A stretch of 9,317 nt of DNA from an uncultured bacterium (GTDB lineage: Bacteria; Bacteroidota; Bacteroidia; Bacteroidales; Muribaculaceae), in NCBI GenBank assembly GCA_946184715.1, contig CAMHGU010000078.1:1-9317 (forward strand). The letters are read 5' to 3'. The notes under the pieces were generated by a model that did no database searches, was not told the origin of the DNA, and worked only from the letters and a program-made list of their open reading frames with translations. This document shows positions 1 through 6,243 of this stretch, in pieces. A program made the translations under genes and the position numbers. The first letter of the stretch is position 1. The number at the start of each line of letters is the position of its first letter.

Positions 1-291
1 ATGGCCACAGCCGCCGAGCAGGCCGGCATCAAGGTGGTCATCGCCACGCTGCTGCCCTGCAACGGCTTCAAATGGCGGCCCGAGATAGCGCCTCGCGAGC
101 GCATACGCCGCGTCAACGGCCTCATAAAGCAGCTCGCCGCCTCGCACGGCTATACGGTAGCCGACTACTACACGCCCCTCTCCACCGCCGAGGGCGGCCT
201 CCCCGCCGCTATGACCTACGACGGCTGCCACCCCACCCCGGCAGCCTACCGCATTATGCAACAAGTGATAGAGCCGCTCATCGCCCGCTGA
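1..291 (+). CDS. SGNH/GDSL-type hydrolase, C-terminal fragment (5' end outside window)
   Basis: This is the last 96 residues or so of an SGNH/GDSL-family esterase or lipase-like hydrolase. Members use a Ser-Asp-His triad to cleave esters, often acetyl groups on glycans or acyl chains. What can be seen is block V, the D-x-x-H motif: Asp74 and His77 within YDGCHPTPAAY, which supply two of the three catalytic residues. Before it come the usual buried strand (IKVVIATLLPC, residues 10-20), the WRP segment after it, and a helix with the family-typical V-N-x-L-I pattern (38-42). The Ser-bearing block I and the Gly and Asn blocks would lie upstream of position 1, so the ATG at position 1 is most likely an internal Met in a helix and not the start. 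The gene ends in TGA and is convergent with the susD-like gene. Family assignment is fairly secure; substrate and localisation cannot be seen. Confidence 0.82.
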   Translation: MATAAEQAGIKVVIATLLPCNGFKWRPEIAPRERIRRVNGLIKQLAASHGYTVADYYTPLSTAEGGLPAAMTYDGCHPTPAAYRIMQQVIEPLIAR

Positions 292-385
292 ATATCAAGT
301 CCCACGGTCAAGCGGGATAACACATTATCAATCAACCGATTAACCCGCGCGACCCTGAAACTCAGAACTGCCGCTGTCTTTGCCG

Positions 386-414
386 ATTTCACGATTTCAC
401 ATTTCAGGGCCGGC
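386..414. repeat. 29-bp direct repeat, copy 1
   Basis: This segment is identical to 754-782 in the same orientation. It begins with three tandem variants of a heptamer (ATTTCAC, then G, ATTTCAC, ATTTCAG) and ends in GGCCGGC. The match breaks on both sides (G versus T before, TTCCTC versus AACCAC after). The last part, TTTCAGGG at 402-409, is also complementary to CCCTGAAA at 353-360. Confidence 0.9.
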
Positions 415-474
415 TTCCTCATAACCGGCGATGGCCCCGCCGCCATGCCTTAGTGGTTGCGCTGCGAGGGAGAA

Positions 475-714
475 ATACCTCGCAGAGGTATAAGCTTGTT
501 AGCCCCACATTGACGCGCAGCGGCTATGTGGGGGAAGCCGTGAACACCCACATAGGCAACCTTGGAGAGGTTGCAGCACATTCTCATTACCATCAGTGCC
601 TGGCGATTGGTGTGTAACCTCTTCGAGGTAACGCCGCGATTGGGGCGCTGTGTACCCCACATAGCCGCTGACGCGTCAATGTGGGGCTAACAAGTTGCGA
701 CCTTTTCAAGGTCG
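475..714. repeat. Inverted duplication of a ~100-nt unit with four small hairpins
   Basis: The arms 495-533 and 655-694 are reverse complements over 39/40 nt, differing by one inserted base (GACGCG-CAGCGG versus GACGCGTCAGCGG when read the same way). The intervening spacer is 121 nt. Small hairpins are placed symmetrically around the centre near 594: outside the arms at 475-491 (7-bp stem, GCA loop) and 698-714 (7-bp stem, TTC loop), and inside at 556-574 (7-bp stem) and 617-629 (5-bp stem, TTC loop). All four stems share the core ACCT(C/T)...(G/A)AGGT or a close variant. Aligning 475-574 with the reverse complement of 617-714 shows the same order of parts (hairpin, conserved core, variable stretch, hairpin), so this reads as two inverted copies of one unit. 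I infer a non-autonomous, MITE- or REP-like intergenic element; there is no transposase here. It could also act as a structured RNA or a transcription barrier between convergent genes. Confidence 0.8.
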
Positions 715-753
715 TACCCCCGCCAATCGCCCCGATGAAAGATGAAATCTGAT

Positions 754-782
754 ATTTCACGATTTCACATTTCAGGGCCGGC
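754..782. repeat. 29-bp direct repeat, copy 2
   Basis: This is an exact second copy of 386-414, 368 bp downstream in the same orientation. Together the two copies bracket the inverted-repeat structure at 475-714. The 5' side of this copy also forms a small hairpin (TGAAAT, CTGAT, ATTTCA, about 743-759). Confidence 0.9.
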
Positions 783-788
783 AACCAC

Positions 789-818
789 GCAACTTGCAAT
801 TGCGCAATTGCAAGTTGC
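789..818. repeat. Perfect 30-bp palindrome
   Basis: The left half GCAACTTGCAATTGC is followed directly by its exact reverse complement with no spacer. It lies 6 bp after the second 29-bp direct repeat. As RNA it could fold into a hairpin of about 13 bp, and as DNA it could extrude a cruciform or bind a dimeric protein. No U-tract follows on either strand, so it does not look like an ordinary intrinsic terminator. Confidence 0.9.
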
Positions 819-941
819 TGCGGGTAGTAAGGCTGAAACCGGGGCGGTCGTTCCGAGTTTCATGGTCAATCGGCCTAATTTGCTGTAGTATAGGCGTTTA
901 TCGCTCTGAACGATGGAACTTGACACTCCGACCCATACCAC

Positions 942-972
942 AAAAAGGCCGGTACCCTTGCGAGTACCGGCC
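942..972 (-). terminator. Rho-independent terminator of the susC-susD operon
   Basis: Read on the minus strand, about 40 nt past the susD stop, a 9-bp perfect GC-rich stem (GGCCGGTAC pairing with GTACCGGCC, 8-nt loop) is followed at once by a run of five T. This is the classic intrinsic terminator form and it points the right way only for the minus-strand operon. Confidence 0.88.
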
Positions 973-1013
973 CCCAAACATAGGTTACTAATAGCGTTTA
1001 TGAGAGGGTGTTA

Positions 1014-2507
1014 TCAGTAGCTGCCACCAGCCCACCACACATTCTCGGTGAAGAGGTAAGTACCTGCTTCGTTGCCTGTGCCGAAGATGTTGCGGATGTT
1101 GGGGTTGGAGCGAACGTCGCTTTCGCCATAGGGCAGACGGAGAGGCCAAGCGTTACCGGCCGACGAATTGTTCTTGGGGTTGGTGAGCTTGATGAACTCT
1201 TCGCCATTGGCCTTGCAGCGGCGGATGTCGTTGTAGGCTTCAATCTGCTCATCGCGAATCTGCGAGAGATACTTCTGGACCATAATCTCCTTAAGGTCGG
1301 GGGTGCCGAGACCGGCGATGTAGTCGGCTGCAGCGGCAGCGAGCTCGCCACCGAAGTCGCAGCAGAGGTCGAGGTCCTCAAAAGCGGCCTCAACGGCAGT
1401 GCCGAAGTCGGCGGTAGCGTCCTGACCCAAGCGAGCCTTAGCCTCGGCAAGGATGAAGTAGAGCTCGGCCTTGCTGAAGAAGTTGATGGGCGAGGCGCCG
1501 TTTTCGAGCCAGAGGGGATAAGCGAGGACTTTGGTGTACTCAGCCTGACGCTTGTTGCCGGGTTCGCCCAGTTCACCTTCGCCAAGGCCCTGCTTGCCAT
1601 TGCCGTCGAATTGGTAAGCCAAGAGGCGCATGTCGCCACGCTCACTGAGGAGGTCGGCCACGGTCTTGCTGGCGCCAATGTAGTAGCGGCTCCAGTGGTA
1701 GGCCGACCACGGGTTGTCGGCGGTGACGCCGTTGAAGACGCTGAGCTGAGCGCCGTCGAAGCCGGCTTCGATAGCTGCGTTGGCCTCAGCGATAGCGGAG
1801 GTGAGGGCAGCGTTGCCGTTGCGGTGCTGGAGGTGCAGATAGTAGCGAGCCTTGAGGGCGTGGGCAAGGCCGGCCCACTTGGCGGGGTCACCGTTGCCGA
1901 AGAGGATGTCCTGGTCGCCTACGTTACCGCTTTCGCCGGTAGCGAAGCATTCGAGAGCCTCGTCGAGGAGCTTGAACAGATTGTTGTAGATCTCTTCCTG
2001 CTTGTCAACCTTCGGGGTAAGATTGGTGTTACCGTTGAGGGCCTCGGTCATAGGCACATCACCGTGGAGGTCGGTGAGGATACCGAAGTTGAGAGCCTTG
2101 AGCACGAGGGCCACGCCGCGGAGGTCGCTTTGCCCGGCATTGAGGCCACCTTCCTTGGTCTTGTCGAGGATGTCCTCGATGCAGCGCAGGTTGGTGTAGG
2201 TGGCGTTCCACTCGTTGTTGAAGGTGGAGCTTGCGGCGGTTTCGTTCTTGCTACGGATTTCGACGTTCTTGAGCTGGTTGTTGCCCGTGCCGAACTCTTG
2301 CTCGGTGTAGGACGATATGTACCAGGCGTAGTTGCCGGAGATGGTGCTGAAACCGGTGTTGAGGATAGCGCCCGAGACGATGTAACGAGCATCGACCACT
2401 GCGGCCGGCGGATTGCTCTTATCCTCATTGATTCGGTCCATCAGGTCCTCGCTGCAGGAGGTGAGGGTGATGGCAAGGAGTGCTATTGCGAATAATTTAC
2501 GTATCAT
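1014..2507 (-). CDS. SusD/RagB-family outer-membrane substrate-binding lipoprotein
   Basis: This encodes the surface lipoprotein partner of the SusC-type transporter. In known pairs SusD sits as a hinged lid over the SusC barrel and captures glycans, peptides or other nutrients. The 497-residue protein starts with a lipoprotein signal (MIRKLFAIALLAITLTSC) whose lipobox LTSC puts the lipidated cysteine at residue 18, followed by SED, which fits surface-exposed Bacteroidales lipoproteins. Helical segments typical of SusD-like TPR folds are visible near 206-232 (AHALKARYYLHL) and 336-359 (AELYFILAEAKARLG). The overall pattern is closer to the SusD_2-type subfamily than to starch SusD. Length is normal for the family. 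It lies 27 bp downstream of the susC-like gene with a good Shine-Dalgarno, ends in tandem in-frame stops TGA TAA, and is followed by an intrinsic terminator, so it is the last gene of the operon. The ligand cannot be predicted. Confidence 0.93.
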   Translation of the reverse strand: MIRKLFAIALLAITLTSCSEDLMDRINEDKSNPPAAVVDARYIVSGAILNTGFSTISGNYAWYISSYTEQEFGTGNNQLKNVEIRSKNETAASSTFNNEWNATYTNLRCIEDILDKTKEGGLNAGQSDLRGVALVLKALNFGILTDLHGDVPMTEALNGNTNLTPKVDKQEEIYNNLFKLLDEALECFATGESGNVGDQDILFGNGDPAKWAGLAHALKARYYLHLQHRNGNAALTSAIAEANAAIEAGFDGAQLSVFNGVTADNPWSAYHWSRYYIGASKTVADLLSERGDMRLLAYQFDGNGKQGLGEGELGEPGNKRQAEYTKVLAYPLWLENGASPINFFSKAELYFILAEAKARLGQDATADFGTAVEAAFEDLDLCCDFGGELAAAAADYIAGLGTPDLKEIMVQKYLSQIRDEQIEAYNDIRRCKANGEEFIKLTNPKNNSSAGNAWPLRLPYGESDVRSNPNIRNIFGTGNEAGTYLFTENVWWAGGSY

Positions 2508-2515
2508 AGTTAGAA

Positions 2516-2521
2516 TCTCCT
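2516..2521 (-). promoter_or_regulatory. Shine-Dalgarno site of the susD-like gene
   Basis: On the minus strand AGGAGA lies 8 nt before the susD ATG, inside the 27-bp gap after the susC stop. The other starts in this window (susC-like, BASS, LRR) show no such motif and have A/T-rich leaders, which is usual in Bacteroidota. The site supports the ATG at 2507 as the start and suggests direct ribosome loading on the downstream cistron. Confidence 0.7.
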
Positions 2522-2534
2522 ATTGGTTAAATGG

Positions 2535-5500
2535 TTAGAACTGAACTTTGAAACCGGCGCCGAAGCTTGAAGTGTTGGGCACGGAGAAGCGCTCGAAGTA
2601 ACCGCTCATATTGCCCACGCCCTGCGAAGATTCGGGGTCGAAGTTAGGCATCTTGGCCCAGAGGAGCACGTTGCGTGCGAAGCCGTACACGGAGATGTCG
2701 AAGTTGCCGAGGCGCGGCAGCTGATAAGTGAGTGTAAGGTCGCGGAGCTTGAAGTAGGAGGTGCTGTAGATACCTGCTTCGGTCACGTCGTTGTAGGCCT
2801 GCCAGTAGTCCTGAGCCGGCACTTCGATGGTGTTGCGCAGTCCGGTAGCCTCGTCGATACCATCCGCTACAATAGTGCCTTCGTGGTAAGGAATCGATTC
2901 CTTAGTGGCACCGAAGTAGTTGAGGGTGAGGAGAGTGCCGTGGTACATACGACCACCCTTCTGCCAGTCCCAAGTGGTGCTGAGCGACACTCGCTTGTAG
3001 CGACCGCTGAGGTTGAAGCCCATATTGAAGTCGGGCGAGCAGTTGCCGAGGTTCTCGCTGCCTGCGGTACCCTGGGGAAGACCGTCGAGGAGGAGGAGGT
3101 TGCCATCGGCGTCGCGCTTGAAGGCGGTACCGTAGATGTTGGGATAGGTGCAACCGGCCTGAGCGCGTACCTGAGGCTCAACGAAGCCACCGAGCATAAT
3201 CGATTCAACACCGGGGGCGAGCTCGTTGACGTAGTTCCACACGCGGGTGAAGTTGACGCCGAGGTCGAGTTGGTAGTCCTTATTCTGAAGGATAGCGCCA
3301 TTGAGCGAGAGCTCGTGCGACCAGGTGGTCATCTTACCGCCGTTGGTGCGCAGATACTGGTAACCTACGGAGCCTGCGGTGGGGATGTCGAAGATTTGGT
3401 CAACAATGCGCTGGTAGCTCATAGTGTAGTTAACGGTGAGTCGGTTGTTGAAGAAGCCGAGGTCAACACCGGTCTCGAAGTTGTTGGTGTTCTGCGGCTT
3501 GAGGTTGGGGTCGTACTGTATATAGTAGGGAGTGAACGACGACACACCGGCTACGGGGAACGAAATCGGGGTGTAGAGGTACATACCGCCACCGTAGGAG
3601 GGAGTGTAGTAGAAGGGGTTGCGATAAGTGCCGGCCTGGCCCACCTGGGCAAACGAGGCGCGCACCTTACCGAACGACAATGCCCAGTTGTTCTTCAAGC
3701 CGGCGAGCTCGGTGAAGATCCAGCTTGCGCTCACCGAAGGATAGAAGAAGGAGCGGTGACCGCGAGGCATCGACGATACGACATCTTCACGACCGGTAAC
3801 CGAGAGATATACCTGGTTGGCCCACGAGATGGTGGCCTGACCGAAGAAGCCCACGGTGCGCTCCTTGTACTTGTATTCGGTACCAATCTGAGTAAGAGCG
3901 TTGGAGAAGGTGGGGAACCCGTAGAAGTTGAAGCTGCTGCCGGAGTTGTCCCACACGCGACCGTTCTCGTGGTTGATTTCGTTACCGAGGAGCACGGTGA
4001 GGTCCCACTCGCGCTCGGCACCGAATTTAGCGTCGAAGTTGATGGTAAAGAGGTTGTTGAATACGTTCTTGCTTACACCATAGTTCTCGATTTCGCCGCT
4101 GAAGCTGTAGCCGGTGTAGGCATCGGTGTACATCTCGGAGCGGTCACTGTTGTCGTTGGTGTAGAAGTCGATACCGGCCTGCTCGCGGAAGTAGAGGTCG
4201 AAACGGTCGCCCCAGTTGATTTTGGGGTGGTACTCTACGTAAGCGTTACCGAAGGCGCGGTTGGTGTGGCGCATGAACTCGTTGTTCTTAGCCCACCAGT
4301 AGGGGTTGTTGAACGAAGCGGTGCGGAAGAGGATTTGCTTCGAGGGGTCGGAGGGCAGGCTCGAGGGGATACCCTTGAGGTTGTATTCCGACGGAGCGGA
4401 GTACACCACGTTCATAATACCGGAGTTGGCACCCGGAGCGGCGGTAATCTTCGTGCTCGAGTAGTTGAACGAGAAACCGGTCTTCCACTCCTTATTAATA
4501 TTAAGGTCGACGAGGCCGCGGGCGCCCCAGCGGGTCATGCCGGTGCTCGGGATAAGACCTTTCTGATAAGAGTTGCTGATACCGAAGGAGTATTTGACAT
4601 TCTCGCGCTTCTGAGCGATGTTGAGGTTGGCGTTCTCGGTGAAAGCGCCCTGGAAGAACTGACCTACGTTGTCATAGACATTGGGGGTCTGCCAGCCGTC
4701 GAGGCCGCCGAGCTCGTACTTGGGATTGTAGTACTTGCCGGGCGCGGTGCCGGTGGCAGTGCCGCCGTACTTAGTGTCGTTGGGAAGGTCGTTGATCTTC
4801 GGGCCCCAGGTCATCGACGATGTGGGGTTGTAGCCGGTCACTGTGCCGTCGCCGTTGTCAACGAAGTAGTTACCCTGAGCGTACACATTCTGGCGCTTGA
4901 ACTTGCGCGATACGCGCTCGGCCGAGATGTTGGTCGAAAGGGTAATCACGGGCTTCTCGCTATTGAGCTTGCCGCGCTTGGTGGTGATGACAATCACACC
5001 ATTGGAAGCGCGGATACCGTAAAGCGCCGAAGCGGCCTGGCCCTTGAGCACGTCGATCGACTCGATATCCTCGGGGTTAATGTCGATAGAGCGGCTGGAG
5101 ATATCGGCACCGGTCACACCGTCGGGATTGACGTTGATGTCGATCTCGGCCGAGATAGGCATACCATCGACTACGTAGAGAGGCGAGTTGTTGCCATCGA
5201 AGGAGCGGGCACCACGTATCACAATCTGCGATGAGGCACCGGGCGCACCCGACGATTGACGGATATCCACACCGGTGAGCTTACCTTGGATAGCGCTCGC
5301 CAGGGAGTTGCTACCGGCGGTGTTGAGCTCATCAGCGTTAAGAGCCTGGGCATCGTAGCCGAGGGCTTTCTTTTCGCGCTTGATACCCATAGCCGTCACC
5401 ACAACCTCGTCGAGGTTGACGCCACCGGCATCGTTGAGCTTAATCACTACGCCATCTTCAGCGGCCACCTGCGCTGGCTGGAGGCCTACATAAGATACCG

Positions 5501-5711
5501 TAAGGAGCTTCACGTTGTCGCCAACGCTAAGGGTGAAATCGCCGTTGAGATCGGTGGCAGTACCATTGCCAGCGCCCACAGGCTGCACTGTCGCCCCGAT
5601 GAGGGGCTCACCGTCGGCTGCATACACCACTTTTCCTTTTACTGTACGATTGGCCAAAGCCGAAAAGCTGATAAGGCCAACTGCAAGCATGAGAGTAAAA
5701 AGTTTCTTCAT
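2535..5711 (-). CDS. SusC/RagA-family TonB-linked outer-membrane transporter
   Basis: This encodes the TonB-dependent barrel of a SusCD import complex, which takes up SusD-bound substrate across the outer membrane using energy relayed by TonB-ExbBD. I start it at MKKLFTLMLAV; an in-frame ATG four codons upstream (5723) would add MFNC before a canonical signal peptide. Numbering from MKK: signal peptide 1-20 with cleavage after ALA; a carboxypeptidase-regulatory-like (CarboxypepD_reg-like) domain at about 24-94; the TonB-box-like SusC signature DEVVVTAMG at 101-109; the plug from about 115 with LYVVDGMPI near 178-186 and the RagA-type signature ALYGIRASNGVIVITT near 228-243; then a long beta-barrel ending in an aromatic residue (KVQF). 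At 1058 residues it is full length, with no frameshift. There is no N-terminal STN domain, so control by a FecR/anti-sigma partner is not expected. It is the first gene of the operon with the susD-like gene. Substrate unknown. Confidence 0.96.
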   Translation of the reverse strand: MKKLFTLMLAVGLISFSALANRTVKGKVVYAADGEPLIGATVQPVGAGNGTATDLNGDFTLSVGDNVKLLTVSYVGLQPAQVAAEDGVVIKLNDAGGVNLDEVVVTAMGIKREKKALGYDAQALNADELNTAGSNSLASAIQGKLTGVDIRQSSGAPGASSQIVIRGARSFDGNNSPLYVVDGMPISAEIDINVNPDGVTGADISSRSIDINPEDIESIDVLKGQAASALYGIRASNGVIVITTKRGKLNSEKPVITLSTNISAERVSRKFKRQNVYAQGNYFVDNGDGTVTGYNPTSSMTWGPKINDLPNDTKYGGTATGTAPGKYYNPKYELGGLDGWQTPNVYDNVGQFFQGAFTENANLNIAQKRENVKYSFGISNSYQKGLIPSTGMTRWGARGLVDLNINKEWKTGFSFNYSSTKITAAPGANSGIMNVVYSAPSEYNLKGIPSSLPSDPSKQILFRTASFNNPYWWAKNNEFMRHTNRAFGNAYVEYHPKINWGDRFDLYFREQAGIDFYTNDNSDRSEMYTDAYTGYSFSGEIENYGVSKNVFNNLFTINFDAKFGAEREWDLTVLLGNEINHENGRVWDNSGSSFNFYGFPTFSNALTQIGTEYKYKERTVGFFGQATISWANQVYLSVTGREDVVSSMPRGHRSFFYPSVSASWIFTELAGLKNNWALSFGKVRASFAQVGQAGTYRNPFYYTPSYGGGMYLYTPISFPVAGVSSFTPYYIQYDPNLKPQNTNNFETGVDLGFFNNRLTVNYTMSYQRIVDQIFDIPTAGSVGYQYLRTNGGKMTTWSHELSLNGAILQNKDYQLDLGVNFTRVWNYVNELAPGVESIMLGGFVEPQVRAQAGCTYPNIYGTAFKRDADGNLLLLDGLPQGTAGSENLGNCSPDFNMGFNLSGRYKRVSLSTTWDWQKGGRMYHGTLLTLNYFGATKESIPYHEGTIVADGIDEATGLRNTIEVPAQDYWQAYNDVTEAGIYSTSYFKLRDLTLTYQLPRLGNFDISVYGFARNVLLWAKMPNFDPESSQGVGNMSGYFERFSVPNTSSFGAGFKVQF

Positions 5712-5899
5712 ACAGTTAAACATTTAAGATAAAACAATGCAGGATTTTTGCGATATGCCGATTCATCTTCACAGGTGAACTGTCGATCCGGTAATGCCTG
5801 CGCTTATTTAGTGTAAAAATGTAATTGCTAAAAACGACAACAACATAAGCGAACCACAGGTCATCCCTAAAAGATTATAGATTATCACAAAATCCACTG

Positions 5900-5932
5900 C
5901 AAAGATAAGTATTCTTAATCAAACTACACAAT
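5900..5932 (-). promoter_or_regulatory. Promoter of the susC-susD operon
   Basis: On the minus strand a perfect -7 box TATCTTTG (TAnnTTTG) occupies 5907-5900. A -33-like ATTG lies at 5932-5929, 21 nt upstream. This is the only match to the -7 consensus that I found on this strand of the intergenic region. Transcription would begin near 5893, leaving an untranslated leader of about 180 nt before the susC ATG. Just after the predicted start is a tandem 7-mer (plus strand AGATTAT twice, 5872-5885). Confidence 0.6.
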
Positions 5933-6005
5933 TTTTCACTAATTTATTTTTTATTTAACATTACCCGCTCCGAATTTTATGTTATATAGCATATTTTTAT
6001 CTCCA

Positions 6006-6038
6006 AACTGTTAATTTTTCGCCCAAAATTTAACAGTT
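6006..6038. promoter_or_regulatory. Inverted repeat (possible operator) in divergent region
   Basis: AACTGTTAA at 6006-6014 is exactly mirrored by TTAACAGTT at 6030-6038 with 15 bp between them, and further A/T pairing extends partly inward. The half-site spacing of about 24 bp centre to centre and the position (roughly 75-110 bp upstream of the susC -33 element, about 145 bp upstream of the BASS -33) would suit a dimeric activator or repressor. The role is inferred; no cognate regulator is in the window. Confidence 0.45.
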
Positions 6039-6181
6039 GAAAGTGAGGCGGCCCGAAAAATTTTGCAACGTCGGAAGTTTATTTCGCAAAAAGGACTGCC
6101 CGCGAGCCGGCGCTCCGAGCCGCGCCATCACAAAGTCGCGTCAAAGTTGCGCCCCGTCCCGATGCGAAATCGAAGCCAAAA

Positions 6182-6213
6182 TTTCGGCTTGCCGCCGTAA
6201 TTCAGTAATTTTG
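6182..6213 (+). promoter_or_regulatory. Promoter of the BASS transporter gene
   Basis: A perfect -7 box TAATTTTG (6206-6213) has a -33-like TTTC (6182-6185) 20 nt upstream. The predicted start of transcription is near 6219, which leaves a leader of about 25 nt. A short dyad, AAGCC at 6173-6177 with GGCTT at 6186-6190, brackets the -33 element and could be an operator, though it is short enough to be chance. Confidence 0.6.
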
Positions 6214-6243
6214 CAGCCGCTAATCATAATCCGCTATACATTT

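Larger units (their letters stand above)
292..1013. other. Repeat-rich intergenic region between convergent genes
   Basis: This 722-bp stretch separates the 3' ends of the SGNH hydrolase and the susD-like gene. I find no convincing protein gene in it. The short open frames here run through inverted repeats, and none has a family match I recognise. It holds an 8-bp inverted pair (353-360 with 402-409), two 29-bp direct repeats (386-414 and 754-782), an inverted duplication between them (475-714), a perfect palindrome (789-818) and the terminator of the minus-strand operon (942-972). Nothing recognisable lies in 292-352 or 819-941. Confidence 0.8.
5712..6243. other. Divergent intergenic region between susC-like and BASS genes
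   Basis: This 532-bp non-coding region has two parts. From 5712 to about 6040 it is AT-rich and carries the susC leader and promoter plus a 9+9 bp dyad. From about 6040 to 6205 it is GC-rich and ends at the BASS promoter. The plus frame is open from 6037 into the BASS gene, but the upstream residues are Arg/Cys-rich and lack the hydrophobic helix expected in a transporter, so I treat it as non-coding. No tRNA or other known RNA is recognisable. Confidence 0.75.

Noticed and set aside
475..714. Insertion sequence with transposase
   Set aside because: The inverted arms could be terminal repeats, but the 121-nt spacer has no room for a transposase and no DDE or HUH motif is encoded. At most it is a non-autonomous element.
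386..782. CRISPR array
   Set aside because: There are only two direct repeat copies, 339 bp apart, with no regular spacers and no cas genes.
450..799. Minus-strand small proteins of about 70 codons in the repeat region
   Set aside because: Their frames simply run through the inverted repeat and direct repeat, with no SD or promoter evident. Such frames are expected to arise from any stop-poor repeat. Conservation of the reading frame across genomic copies would change this view.
1008..2495. Plus-strand open frame of 495 codons antisense to the susD-like gene, and a 297-codon Ser/Thr/Pro-rich minus frame overlapping it
   Set aside because: Both shadow the SusD lipoprotein, which has a lipobox, SusD motifs, SD and terminator. 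Neither shadow frame shows a family pattern or start signals.
2883..5234. Plus-strand open frame of 783 codons antisense to the susC-like gene
   Set aside because: It is Val/Gly/Glu-rich with no recognisable domain, lies wholly opposite a full-length SusC with clear signatures, and is explained by GC-rich codon bias leaving few stops in the antisense frame.
6037..6243. N-terminal extension of the BASS transporter from an upstream start
   Set aside because: The extra 69 residues are Arg/Cys-rich and not hydrophobic, and a good promoter (6182-6213) would lie inside them. The ATG at 6244 gives a family-like N-terminus.
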